A DNA stretch of 64,000 bases from UMGS363 sp051881815 (GTDB taxonomy: Bacteria > Bacillota > Clostridia > Oscillospirales > Ruminococcaceae). The notes beneath the pieces were generated by a model, which saw nothing but the letters and a program-made list of their open reading frames with translations, was not told the origin of the DNA and ran no database searches. The first letter of the stretch is position 1. Each line of letters starts with the position of its first letter. Shown here piece after piece: positions 50,352-59,579 of this stretch. The position numbers were made by a program, and so were the translations under genes. The DNA lies in contig JBJEQP010000024.1 in assembly GCA_051881815.1 (NCBI GenBank), positions 1 through 64,000 on the forward strand. Direction: 5' to 3'.

Positions 50352-52088
50352 ATGGACGGGAATATAAAAATAGTTTTCGGGCTTGTGGGCGGACTTGCTA
50401 TGTTCCTTTACGGAATGAACAGCATGAGCGACGCTCTTCAAAAAGCCGCCGGAGAGAAAATGAAAAAGGTGCTGGGTTTTCTGACTAAAAATCCGATAAT
50501 GGGCGCTCTTGCAGGTGCGCTTGTTACCGCTGTTTTGCAGAGCAGCTCTGCGACTACGGTAATGGTGATCGGTTTTGTCAGCGCAGGGCTTATGACTCTC
50601 CCGCAGGCGATATCGGTCATTTTCGGCGCAAATATCGGTACGACAATGACTGCCCAGCTTATGGCGTTCAAGATAAGCAACTACATCTATCCTATTATTT
50701 TCATTGGATTTATTCTGTATTTTGTGTCAAAAAGAGAAAAGGTGAAAAATATAGGAATGGTCATATTCTCGTTCGGTCTGCTTTTCGAGGGTATTGAGAT
50801 AATGGGCGGCGTTATGAAGCCGCTGGCAGGAAGTCCGATATTCACCGATCTTATGGGCAAGGTCTCGGAAATACCTGTGCTTGGAATTCTGCTCGGCGCT
50901 GTTATGACTGTTGTTGTACAGAGCAGCTCGGCTACTATTGCCGTTCTCCAGAATTTTGCGTCGCAGGCAGGACCTGACGGCGTTACAAGCGTTATCGGTC
51001 TTGCAGGAGCTATCCCTATCCTGCTGGGCGACAATATCGGTACAACTATCACCGCTCTGCTTGCGTCGATCGGTCAGTCGAAAAACGCAAAGCGCACAGC
51101 CATTGCGCACAGCGTATTCAATATCAGCGGCAGCATTCTTTTTGCATTTCTTATTCCGCTGCTTGCAAAATTCGTTCAGTTTATTTCTCCGAAGGGCAAT
51201 GAGGTTGACGTCATCGCAAGGCAGATCGCAAATGCGCACACAACCTTCAATATTGTATGTACGCTTATCTGGCTGCCCCTTATCCCTTTGATGGTCAAGA
51301 TAGTAACTCTTATTGTCAAGGGTGAGGATAAAAATATTTTTTCCGATTCAAAACCGAGATTTCTTGACGAAAAGCTTATCGGTCAGCCTGTTGCGGCAAT
51401 GTTCCTCGTATCCGAAGAGATCAGGCGTTTTTCCGAATTCGGGGCAAGTCTGCTTTATAAAACAAGAGCGCTTTTCGAGAGCGGAAACTCGGACGTTGTC
51501 CGTTCGGATTTCAGCAGAGATTACAGCACTATAAAAAATCTGCACGACAGCATCTCCTCTTACATAACCAAAATGCTTTCAAGCGGAAATCTCACAGAAG
51601 CACAGTCCGAACAGACGGCAGGACTTCTGTTTGTGACAAACAACATTGAGCGTATCTCCGACCGCTGCTTTGATATGTCGGAGGTGCTGAACAAGCTTTC
51701 CGGCAAGAAAAAGCTGCTGTCGAAAGCGGCTGTATCGGAGCTTGGCGAGTGCTTTGATATTGCGGACGAGCTTTTTGAAAAAGCAATGCTGTCCGTGGAA
51801 AACGGCGACGAGGATTATACGAAAAGAGTTTCAAAGGGCAAGGAAAAAATGCGCAAAACGCAGAAAAAGCTTAACAAGGCGCATCTGTCCAGAGTAAAAA
51901 AGAAGGACTGCGACGCAGCGCTTACTCCCGAATATACTGATATACTTCACAGCCTTGACAGAATTGCGGATAACTGCATAGGCATTGCAGAGGAAGCAGC
52001 GGACAACATTTCCTTCATTGATCTCAGAGATGAAGCGCAGTCTGCCGCAGAGCTCATTTCCGGAGGTGCGGAATGCGTAACGGTTTGA
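50352..52088 (+). CDS. Na+/phosphate cotransporter with PhoU-like tail (NptA/YjbB type)
   Basis: A 578-residue protein. The first 330 residues hold two inverted Na/Pi cotransporter repeats, each with the QSSSATT-type motif (LQSSSATTVMVIG and VQSSSATIAVLQN). The last 220 residues are a helical PhoU-like domain (LFVTNNIERISDRCFDMSEVL and ILHSLDRIADNCIGIAEEA). It moves phosphate with sodium, in or out depending on gradients; the PhoU part may gate it. GGAGG precedes the ATG. Its 3' end overlaps the PstS-like gene by 16 bases, so it leads a transporter/PstS-like/ppk/corA unit. Confidence 0.9.
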   Translation: MDGNIKIVFGLVGGLAMFLYGMNSMSDALQKAAGEKMKKVLGFLTKNPIMGALAGALVTAVLQSSSATTVMVIGFVSAGLMTLPQAISVIFGANIGTTMTAQLMAFKISNYIYPIIFIGFILYFVSKREKVKNIGMVIFSFGLLFEGIEIMGGVMKPLAGSPIFTDLMGKVSEIPVLGILLGAVMTVVVQSSSATIAVLQNFASQAGPDGVTSVIGLAGAIPILLGDNIGTTITALLASIGQSKNAKRTAIAHSVFNISGSILFAFLIPLLAKFVQFISPKGNEVDVIARQIANAHTTFNIVCTLIWLPLIPLMVKIVTLIVKGEDKNIFSDSKPRFLDEKLIGQPVAAMFLVSEEIRRFSEFGASLLYKTRALFESGNSDVVRSDFSRDYSTIKNLHDSISSYITKMLSSGNLTEAQSEQTAGLLFVTNNIERISDRCFDMSEVLNKLSGKKKLLSKAAVSELGECFDIADELFEKAMLSVENGDEDYTKRVSKGKEKMRKTQKKLNKAHLSRVKKKDCDAALTPEYTDILHSLDRIADNCIGIAEEAADNISFIDLRDEAQSAAELISGGAECVTV

Positions 52089-52906
52089 TCATAAGCGCTG
52101 TTCTTTGCGCCTCACTTGCACTTTCAGGCTGTACGGCGGAGAAGGCTATGCCCGATCTGTCGGGAATGGGCGAAATAACAGTGATCTCCCGTGAGGAAGG
52201 CTCGGGCACGAGAGATGAATTTGAAAATATTATCGGAACGGATGCGAACGGAACGGACAAGATCGCATTGTCTGCCGCCGAGGTTTCGGAAATGGTTTCT
52301 TCCATTAAGGGAGCAGTCGGATATACTGCATACACAGCGGCAGTTACGGATAATGTGAAGGCTGTTTCGGTGAACGGGATAGCCTTGACCGAGGAAAATA
52401 TCCGCAGCGGAAAATATCCTTTATGCAGAAACTATTATCTTGCTTACAGCGGTGAATTATCCGCAGCCGAAACCGATTTTCTTGCGTATATAATGAGCGC
52501 AGGTCAGGCGGTTGCCGATGAAAACTGCGTTGCCGTCAAGAAAAGCACCGGCTTTTTATCGGATAAATCATCGGGAAGCATAACGATATGCGGTTCAACG
52601 TCAATGCTTACGCTTATTGAGAAAATGACGGAGGATTACAAACAATTCAATCCTAATGTTGTAATTGAAATAACTGCAACGGATTCTTCGGACGGACTTA
52701 ATTCTGCCATCAGAGGAGAATGTGACTTTGCAATGTCCTCAAGAGAGTTAGCCGATTATGAAAACGAGCTTCTTGACAAGAAAGCGGTGGCAAGAGACGG
52801 AATTGCGGTCATAGTGAACGCTGAAAATCCCGTCAATGATCTTTCCGAAAAACAGATAAAACAAATTTATGATAATAATGCCGAGAAATGGAGCGATCTG
52901 AAATGA
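52073..52906 (+). CDS. PstS-like phosphate-binding lipoprotein with circularly permuted halves
   Basis: A 277-residue lipoprotein: signal peptide and lipobox LSGC (Cys20). Residues 34-155 match the second half of PstS, including the phosphate loop SREEGSGTR (39-47) and SGKYPL. Residues 169-277 match the first half, including GSTSM (174-178), MSSREL (221-226) and DGIAVIVNAENPV. In normal PstS the order is reversed, and the sequence ends here (NAEKWSDLK) just where PstS would continue into the SREEGSGTR part. All phosphate-contacting motifs are kept. No pstCAB genes are nearby. It overlaps the cotransporter gene by 16 bases and the ppk start by four (ATGA). Confidence 0.8.
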   Translation: MRNGLIISAVLCASLALSGCTAEKAMPDLSGMGEITVISREEGSGTRDEFENIIGTDANGTDKIALSAAEVSEMVSSIKGAVGYTAYTAAVTDNVKAVSVNGIALTEENIRSGKYPLCRNYYLAYSGELSAAETDFLAYIMSAGQAVADENCVAVKKSTGFLSDKSSGSITICGSTSMLTLIEKMTEDYKQFNPNVVIEITATDSSDGLNSAIRGECDFAMSSRELADYENELLDKKAVARDGIAVIVNAENPVNDLSEKQIKQIYDNNAEKWSDLK

Positions 52907-54990
52907 GTAATACTGCGATATGTGAAAAGCAGGTCTATATGAACAGGGAGATATCATGGCTCAAATTCAATGAAAGAGTTCTTGAAGAGGCGGAAAGCGC
53001 TAAAAATCCTCTTTGCGAACGCCTTTCGTTCGTATCTATATTTCAGAGCAATCTTGATGAATTTTTTATGGTTCGTGTCGGCTCACTTATAGATCAGATG
53101 CTCCTTGACAAAAATATCCGTGACAACAAGACAGATATGACCGCCGAGGAACAGCTTGACGCAGTTCTTGACATGGTGCATATCCTTAACGAGCGCAAGG
53201 ACTGCGTTTACGGAAAGCTTATGGGCAGACTGGAAGAGCATAATATCCGCATTGTAAATTTCCGAAATATCGGCAAAACGGAAAACGAGCATCTTGAAGA
53301 ATATTTCAATTCGGAAATAGCACCCTTTCTTGCTCCCGTAATTGTCGGCGACAGGCAGCCTTTCCCGTTCCTTAAAAACAAGGATATTTACGCAGCAGCA
53401 GTGCTTCAGAAGAAAAACGGAAAGAAAAAGATCGGCATTATCCCCTGCGGCAGCGGAGTTATTCCTCGGCTTATCGAGGTAGGAAAAAACAGCGGTACAT
53501 ATATCCTTTCCGAGGAGCTGATACTGCACTTTGTTCCCCAGGTCTTCAAGGAATACACGGTAAAATCAAAATCCCTGCTGCGAGTAACGAGAAACGCTGA
53601 TATTGACGCAGACGCATTATATGATGAAGACCTTGATTACCGTGAGTTTATGGCAGATATCATCAGGCGGAGAAAGCGCCTTTCTCCCGTCCGTCTTGAA
53701 CTCTCACGAGAGCTTGATGATGAGATCGTAGATCGTCTTTGCTCTTATATGGACATTAAAAGGAAATACGTTTTTCGCAATATTTCTCCGCTTGACCTCT
53801 CTTTTGTGTTTGAACTGCAGGATGAGCTCCGTCAGAAATCAGAGCTTTTCTATCCGAGAAGAGTTCCGCAGAGATCGGCACAGTTCGCAAGCGACAGACC
53901 TGTTCTTGAACAGATAAAAGCCGGCGACAAGCTGCTTGCATATCCTTTTGACAGCATAAAGCCGTTCCTGACAATGCTCCACGAGGCTGCTGCAGACAAG
54001 GATGTTGTATCCATAAAAATGACTCTTTACAGAGTAGCCAAAAACAGCGAGGTAATAAATGCACTTATCGAAGCTGCCGAAAACGGAAAGCAGGTCCTTG
54101 TGCTCGTTGAGCTGAAAGCAAGATTTGACGAGGAGAACAACATTGAATGGTCACGCCGCCTTGAAGCCGCAGGCTGCACGGTGATATACGGTCTTAACGG
54201 CTTCAAGGTACATTCAAAGCTTTGCCTTATCACGAAAAATGTAAACGGAAATCCTGAATATTACACCCAGATAGGAACGGGAAATTACAACGAAAAGACT
54301 TCCCGTATTTATACCGATCTTTCACTTATGACCGCCGACAGCATTATCGGAAGAAATGCAAATGATGTTTTCACGGCTCTTGCATCCGATACAACGGTAA
54401 AGGAATCCGCAGAGCTTCTTGTTGCTCCGAACTGTCTGCAAAACAGAGTTATCGAAATGATAGATGAACAGATAGTTCTCGCCCGTAACGGCGAAGAGGC
54501 TTACATCGGCATAAAGATCAACTCGCTTACCGATAAGAAGATAATGGAAGAGCTTATCAAGGCATCGCAGGCAGGTGTAAAAATCGAGCTTGCCGTAAGA
54601 GGAATATGCTGCCTTATCCCCGGGGTTGCGGGCGAAACGGAAAATATCAGAGTTGTAAGCGTTGTGGGACGTTTCCTTGAACATTCGAGAATATATATTT
54701 TCGGCAGGGGAGAAATTGCCAAAATATACATTGCTTCCGCCGATTTTATGACAAGGAACACTCTGCGCAGGGTCGAAGTGGCGGCGCCTATATATGACGA
54801 ACGCATAAGGTCGCAGATCGTTTATATGTTCAACACTATAATGTCGGACAACGTTCAGGCAAGAGAACTGAAAAGCGACGGCAATTATATTCGCGTCGAA
54901 AATGACGAAGAAAAGATAAACAGTCAGGAGCATTTCTATGACAAAGCATACGAGCAGGCTAAGGCTGCAGAGCTGATCGGCGGAAAATGA
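52903..54990 (+). CDS. ppk: Polyphosphate kinase 1
   Basis: A 695-residue PPK1 that reversibly builds polyphosphate from ATP. Opening NREISWLKFNERVL and FQSNLDEFFMVRVG are typical. The two active-site histidines are His437 (KVHSKLC) and His594 (LEHSRI), matching positions 435 and 592 in E. coli; IASADFMTRN follows. The start at 52903 forms ATGA with the stop of the PstS-like gene. Next to a phosphate transporter and phosphate-binding protein it most likely stores imported phosphate. Confidence 0.95.
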   Translation: MSNTAICEKQVYMNREISWLKFNERVLEEAESAKNPLCERLSFVSIFQSNLDEFFMVRVGSLIDQMLLDKNIRDNKTDMTAEEQLDAVLDMVHILNERKDCVYGKLMGRLEEHNIRIVNFRNIGKTENEHLEEYFNSEIAPFLAPVIVGDRQPFPFLKNKDIYAAAVLQKKNGKKKIGIIPCGSGVIPRLIEVGKNSGTYILSEELILHFVPQVFKEYTVKSKSLLRVTRNADIDADALYDEDLDYREFMADIIRRRKRLSPVRLELSRELDDEIVDRLCSYMDIKRKYVFRNISPLDLSFVFELQDELRQKSELFYPRRVPQRSAQFASDRPVLEQIKAGDKLLAYPFDSIKPFLTMLHEAAADKDVVSIKMTLYRVAKNSEVINALIEAAENGKQVLVLVELKARFDEENNIEWSRRLEAAGCTVIYGLNGFKVHSKLCLITKNVNGNPEYYTQIGTGNYNEKTSRIYTDLSLMTADSIIGRNANDVFTALASDTTVKESAELLVAPNCLQNRVIEMIDEQIVLARNGEEAYIGIKINSLTDKKIMEELIKASQAGVKIELAVRGICCLIPGVAGETENIRVVSVVGRFLEHSRIYIFGRGEIAKIYIASADFMTRNTLRRVEVAAPIYDERIRSQIVYMFNTIMSDNVQARELKSDGNYIRVENDEEKINSQEHFYDKAYEQAKAAELIGGK

Positions 54991-55899
54991 ATGGAAATCT
55001 ACAGACTTGACGGTATAAACATTGATGCAGAGCAGCTTGAAACGGAAAAATGTCCTGCGGTGATACTTGCAAATTCCGCAGAAGCCGCAGCTGCACTTGA
55101 ATTATCGGGGATAGATCACGAGGGCGATTTTGCCCTTAAAGGAATAGCTTTTTCAAAAATTGAAACGCAGAATGACTATCTTTTCGGAACACTTTGCATA
55201 CCAAAACATCTTGACGTTGCAACGAACAGATACAGGATAATGCTTTTTATCAACCGCAGAAGCTTTGTAATAATTGACGACAGCAGCTTTTCACGGAACA
55301 TGATCCGAAAGGTTCAGAACAGCGGCGTCAATCAGCGAATGACTATACAGCGTATGGTCTGCGGATATTTTTCGCAGATAATGCAGCGTGATACCGAGCT
55401 GCTTTTGCAGAATGAGCAGAAAATAATGAATCTTGAAGAGAAAATTTCGATCGGAAGAACAGACGGCTTCTCCGAAAGCATCACTCCGATACGAAGGGAA
55501 CTGCTTGTGCTGCGCAGCTATTATGACGAGCTGCGTGATATGGGCAAGGAGCTTGAACAGGACGAGAATGAGCTGTTTGAAAAAAAGCAGCGCAAGTATT
55601 TCGGCACTATCTTTGACCGTGCCGACAGGCTTATGAACAGAACAATATATCTGCTGGAATATGCGGGTCAGGTGCGTGATGCGTATCAGGCTCATATTGA
55701 CGCAAAGCAGAACAGCAATATGACATTCTTAACTGCCATCTCGACCATATTTTTCCCGCTTACGCTTATAACCGGCTGGTACGGAATGAACTTCAATAAT
55801 ATGCCCGAGCTTGAAAACGGGTATCCGTATATTATTCTGCTCAGCATTGCGGTCGTAGCGATCTGTATTGCAATTTTCAAAAAGAAAAAAATGCTGTAA
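54991..55899 (+). CDS. CorA-family divalent cation channel
   Basis: A 302-residue protein with a cytosolic alpha/beta N-terminal domain, a long helix (about residues 130-235), and two C-terminal membrane helices. The first ends in the CorA signature YGMNF (residues about 264-268), followed by the acidic loop NNMPELENGYPY. It carries Mg2+ (or Co2+/Ni2+) inward. The ATG directly follows the ppk stop codon. Mg2+ supply is a sensible partner to polyphosphate, which is stored with Mg2+. Confidence 0.88.
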   Translation: MEIYRLDGINIDAEQLETEKCPAVILANSAEAAAALELSGIDHEGDFALKGIAFSKIETQNDYLFGTLCIPKHLDVATNRYRIMLFINRRSFVIIDDSSFSRNMIRKVQNSGVNQRMTIQRMVCGYFSQIMQRDTELLLQNEQKIMNLEEKISIGRTDGFSESITPIRRELLVLRSYYDELRDMGKELEQDENELFEKKQRKYFGTIFDRADRLMNRTIYLLEYAGQVRDAYQAHIDAKQNSNMTFLTAISTIFFPLTLITGWYGMNFNNMPELENGYPYIILLSIAVVAICIAIFKKKKML

Positions 55900-55909
55900 T
55901 AAAAGATTT

Positions 55910-55972
55910 AAGCCGCTGATTGTGCGGTGTCGGCATTGATCAAAAATCCTTGACGCAGCAATCAGCGGCTTA
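55910..55972 (+). terminator. Hairpin after corA gene
   Basis: AAGCCGCTGATTG pairs with CAATCAGCGGCTT around a loop of about 35 bases. There is no clear T run, so it may act as a 3' end stabiliser rather than a strong terminator. Confidence 0.5.
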
Positions 55973-56003
55973 TCTATTAGAAAATTATGTAAACATATCT
56001 GTT

Positions 56004-56111
56004 CCTTCATTAAACCTTTGAAAAACATTTTAAATATAAATTAAAATGTAGGTTAAGCCGTGATAAATGCTTGTAAAAACCGTTGACTTTGATTCACTGT
56101 GATGATAATAT
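56004..56111 (+). promoter_or_regulatory. Duplicated control region P2 (ABC importer promoter)
   Basis: TTGACT (56083-56088), 17-base spacer, TAATAT (56106-56111). It matches the region before the alkaline phosphatase gene (46556-46664) both upstream and downstream of the hexamers, while the flanking genes are unrelated. This implies a common regulator. Confidence 0.7.
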
Positions 56112-56163
56112 AAGCTCGTAAGTTCAAGAGATTTACAAAAAAGTTAAGGAGCGAAATTCCACA

Positions 56164-57558
56164 ATGAAAAAGAAAAGAATCCTCACTTGTATTCTCGCAG
56201 GATTGATGAGCCTTTCAGCTCTCACAGGCTGCGCAAGCTCGGACAGCAGCACAACAGCAAGCACTTCTGCAGCAGAAAACAAAACAACCGAAGCAGCTTC
56301 GGCAGACACTTCAAAAGACAGTACAAATACGACAGCAGAAAATATTACCCTTGATATGTATTTCCCCGTTTCGGTAGGCGGCGGTCCCGATGTTCTCATC
56401 AGCAACCTTTGTGATGAATTTCATAAGGAATATCCGAACATCACTGTTAATCCGGTTTACGCAGGCACTTATGCAGAAACCCGTACAAAGGTTCAGGCAG
56501 CGATCAAATCGGGAAACACTCCTGCTATTGCGCTGATGTTCTCCATCGACCTTTACTCGCTGCTCTCAATGGATGCGATCTATGATTTCAACAGCTTTGC
56601 AACTTCCGACGAGGACAAGGAATGGCTTGGCGGATTCTATGACGGCTTTATGGAAAACAGCCGCTGCGGCGACCTTACCTACGGTATTCCTTGGCAGAGA
56701 AGCACGATTATCCTTTACTATAACAAGGACGCATACAAAGAGGTCGGACTTGACCCCGAAGCACCGCCGAAGACCTGGGCAGAGCTTGAAGAATACGCAC
56801 AGAAGCTCACCAAAACCGAAAACGGCGTGACAACAAGATACGGTATCCAGATCCCGTCCGACAAGGCAGGCTACGCTTACTGGATGCTCCAGACCTTCTG
56901 CAACGAGCAGAACGGCTTCAATCTTATGAACGATACGGGCACAGAGGTCTACTTCAACGACCCGAGAACTATCAAGGGACTTAACTTCTGGAAGAGCCTT
57001 TCCGACAATGGCTGTCAGGCTCCGGGAACAAGCGCTTGGTCAACAACTCCTACCGACTTCCTCGAAGGAAAGACAGCAATGATCTACCACACAACGGGCA
57101 ACCTTACAAACATCAAGAAGAATGCGACATTTGATTTCGGTACTGCAATGCTTCCTGCAGATGAATCCTACGGCTCACCGACAGGCGGCGGAAACTTCTA
57201 CCTCTTCAAGAACGTTCCTGAGGAGCAGACACAGGCTGCATACACCTTCATCAAGTGGATGACAAACGACCCCGAAAGAGTTGCACAGTGGAGCATTGAC
57301 ACAGGTTACGTTGCAACAAGACCCGAAGCTTACGAAACAGAGCGCATGAAGAACTACACAGCAGATTTTCCGCAGGCGCTCGTTGCAAGAGATCAGCTTG
57401 AATACGGTCACGCAGAATTCTCCGTTTACGATCAGGGCAGCGTTCAGGATATCCTCGACACCGCTATTGAAGCTGTAATGACAGGTTCAATGGACGCAGA
57501 AACAGCAATGCAGCAGGCACAGGAACAGGCTGACGCGATCCTTGCACAGTATAAATAA
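56164..57558 (+). CDS. ABC importer substrate-binding lipoprotein (UgpB-like, family 1)
   Basis: A 464-residue lipoprotein: signal peptide with lipobox LTGC, then a Ser/Thr-rich linker of about 40 residues and a family 1 binding domain (LDMYFPVSVGGGPDVLISNL, in two strands, YGIPWQRSTIILYYNKDAY, and GKTAMIYHTTGNL). The PWQRSTIILYYNKD segment is of the type seen in UgpB-like sn-glycerol-3-phosphate and sugar-binding proteins. The ligand cannot be fixed by sequence alone. An AAGGAG site lies upstream. The shared promoter with alkaline phosphatase and the HAD phosphatase downstream favour a phosphorylated ligand. Confidence 0.85.
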   Translation: MKKKRILTCILAGLMSLSALTGCASSDSSTTASTSAAENKTTEAASADTSKDSTNTTAENITLDMYFPVSVGGGPDVLISNLCDEFHKEYPNITVNPVYAGTYAETRTKVQAAIKSGNTPAIALMFSIDLYSLLSMDAIYDFNSFATSDEDKEWLGGFYDGFMENSRCGDLTYGIPWQRSTIILYYNKDAYKEVGLDPEAPPKTWAELEEYAQKLTKTENGVTTRYGIQIPSDKAGYAYWMLQTFCNEQNGFNLMNDTGTEVYFNDPRTIKGLNFWKSLSDNGCQAPGTSAWSTTPTDFLEGKTAMIYHTTGNLTNIKKNATFDFGTAMLPADESYGSPTGGGNFYLFKNVPEEQTQAAYTFIKWMTNDPERVAQWSIDTGYVATRPEAYETERMKNYTADFPQALVARDQLEYGHAEFSVYDQGSVQDILDTAIEAVMTGSMDAETAMQQAQEQADAILAQYK

Positions 57559-57582
57559 ACGATCCTCCTCTTAAAATTCTTC

Positions 57583-57607
57583 AAAAAATCCTCCTTTTTG
57601 GATTTTT
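57583..57607 (+). terminator. Weak hairpin after the binding-protein gene
   Basis: AAAAAATCC pairs with GGATTTTT around TCCTTTTT. It may partly stop transcription, giving more binding protein than permease. Confidence 0.5.
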
Positions 57608-57625
57608 CATAATCTTCTCCTTTAA

Positions 57626-57664
57626 GAAAAAGCTGATTATTGCCGCAGCAATATCAGCTTTTCT
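57626..57664. repeat. Family A-derived hairpin inside the ABC operon
   Basis: AAAAGCTGATTATTGC pairs with GCAATATCAGCTTTT. GCCGCAGCAATATCAGC is the same as the right end of copy A2. It lies between the binding-protein and permease genes, where such hairpins often protect the upstream mRNA. Confidence 0.6.
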
Positions 57665-57698
57665 CTTTAGGGTATATATTTTGAAAGTTGGTCGATAT

Positions 57699-58631
57699 AT
57701 GTCTGAAAAAACTCTTGAACGCAGGAAAAAACCGAAGAAAGAACGTATAGTTCTTACCAAAGCCGACAGAAAGCGGAAAATAAAGAATTCTTTCATCGCT
57801 TACGCAATGCTTTTGCCTGCGTTCGTATTTCTTGTTATGTTCACTCTTTATCCGATAGGAAACAGTATATGGTCAAGCTTTTTCAAGGATAACCTCTCGG
57901 TCATAACTCCGCAGTTTATAGGTCTTAAAAACTATACGGGACTTGTAAGGGACGCAGTTTTTATACAGTCGTTCAAAAACAATCTTCTTATCGCAGTCAT
58001 AACCGTTCCCGTGAGCATCGCTTTGTCCGTTGCAATGGCTATTTTCACCGATAAGATACGTTTGGGCAAGGGATTCGCACGAACAGCGTTCTTTTATCCT
58101 ACTATCCTGCCTATGGTAGCCGTTGCAAATATATGGCTTTTCATCTACACACCGAGCTACGGACTTTTAGGACAGCTTGGCTCAAATCTGCGTGTGCTTT
58201 CCGATCCGAAAACTGCAATATGGGGCATTATCATAATGCTTATATGGAAGCAGGCAGGCTATCTTATGATCTTCTATATCTCGGGCTTGCAGGGTATCTC
58301 GGAAGAGCTTTATGAAGCAGCAAAGCTCGACGGAGCCTCTCCGATTCAGATATTCCGTTCAATAACATGGCCTATGCTCCGTCCGACAACGATATACGTT
58401 TCGATAATCTCCCTTACGAACGCCTATAAAATGGTCGATCACCTCTACATAATGACAAAGGGCGGTCCGAACAACACTACAAATATGCTGCTTTACTACA
58501 TCTTCCAGACGGGATTTGATTTCTGGGACGCAGGAAGAGCCTCCGCAATGACGGTCGTGCTTGTTGCAATGCTGCTTTTTATCACGGGAGTACAGTTCTT
58601 TACGCAGGACAGAAACACTTTTTACAGTTAA
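57699..58631 (+). CDS. ABC importer permease 1 (UgpA/MalF type)
   Basis: About 310 residues with six membrane helices. The ABC-coupling EAA loop is visible as EELYEAAKLDGASPIQIF. A charged cytosolic N-terminus (LERRKKPKKER) precedes helix 1. The start at 57699 (MSEKTLERRK) is preferred over a TTG at 57681, though the ribosome site is weak. It is second in the importer operon. The pore partner is the next gene; no ATPase gene is in the operon, so a shared MsmK/UgpC-type ATPase elsewhere must drive it. Confidence 0.88.
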   Translation: MSEKTLERRKKPKKERIVLTKADRKRKIKNSFIAYAMLLPAFVFLVMFTLYPIGNSIWSSFFKDNLSVITPQFIGLKNYTGLVRDAVFIQSFKNNLLIAVITVPVSIALSVAMAIFTDKIRLGKGFARTAFFYPTILPMVAVANIWLFIYTPSYGLLGQLGSNLRVLSDPKTAIWGIIIMLIWKQAGYLMIFYISGLQGISEELYEAAKLDGASPIQIFRSITWPMLRPTTIYVSIISLTNAYKMVDHLYIMTKGGPNNTTNMLLYYIFQTGFDFWDAGRASAMTVVLVAMLLFITGVQFFTQDRNTFYS

Positions 58632-58643
58632 GGAGTGAAATGT

Positions 58644-59567
58644 ATGCTTAATGAAAAAACAGAGATGAAACCGCTGCCAATGCGTTTATCCGAGCGTATC
58701 CGCGAAATGAAAGCCGAGCGTGATGCAGAAAGACAGCAGCCCATGAAAAAATTTGAGGTGACTCCTTTTATCGTTATCTCATATATAGTTATGTTTGCTT
58801 TTGCGGTTGTGACGTTGATACCGTTTTTATGGATGGTCAAAACGGCTCTTGTTCCGCAGTCGGACGCACTCAAGCTGTTTCATATTTCGTCATTTACGCT
58901 TGATAATGTGAAAGCGATCCTCAATTCTGCTCCGTTCGGACAGTATTATATAAATACGATAGCAATGGTCGCAGCGGTGCTTTTTGTTCAGTTCATTTCA
59001 ATAACCCTTGCAGGCTATGCTTTTGCACGGATTGATTTTTACGGAAAAAATGTCCTTTTTATGCTTTTTCTGACGCAGATGATGGTTTCCGCCGATGTGC
59101 TTATCATGCCGAACTATAAGTTCATCAGCAGCCTTGGACTGTCCGATACAAGAACAGGCGTTATCCTGCCGTTTTTTGCATCGGCTATGGGTATCCTCAT
59201 GATGCGCCAGACGGTGAAAACTATCCCTTATGAGCTTGAAGAGGCAGCAAAAATAGACGGCTGCGGAAAGCTTCGTATGCTCACTTCGATATATGTTCCG
59301 CTTTTGAAGCCCGTTTATATTGCATTCGGACTTGTTTCCGCTTCGTATCAATGGAACAACTTTCTCTGGCCGCTGGTAATGATAAATTCGGAGAGCAAGC
59401 GTCCTCTCACGCTTGGACTTGCCATATTCGCAATGTCAGCCGAAACGGGAGCAAACTGGAGTGCCGCCTGCGCAGCTACGCTTATAGTAGTTGCACCGCT
59501 GCTTATCATTTTCATTATTTTCCAGAAGCAGTTTATGCAAAGCTTTGCAACTTCGGGCATCAAATAA
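58644..59567 (+). CDS. ABC importer permease 2 (UgpE/MalG type)
   Basis: About 307 residues with six membrane helices and the coupling loop YELEEAAKIDGCGKLRML. The length and order after permease 1 fit a UgpE/MalG pair. AAGGAG lies eight bases before the ATG at 58644; a GTG nine bases earlier is too close to that site. Its C-terminus (FMQSFATSGIK) is typical of the family. It lies 12 bases before the TIM barrel gene. Confidence 0.88.
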   Translation: MLNEKTEMKPLPMRLSERIREMKAERDAERQQPMKKFEVTPFIVISYIVMFAFAVVTLIPFLWMVKTALVPQSDALKLFHISSFTLDNVKAILNSAPFGQYYINTIAMVAAVLFVQFISITLAGYAFARIDFYGKNVLFMLFLTQMMVSADVLIMPNYKFISSLGLSDTRTGVILPFFASAMGILMMRQTVKTIPYELEEAAKIDGCGKLRMLTSIYVPLLKPVYIAFGLVSASYQWNNFLWPLVMINSESKRPLTLGLAIFAMSAETGANWSAACAATLIVVAPLLIIFIIFQKQFMQSFATSGIK

Positions 59568-59579
59568 GGGGGAAGCAAA

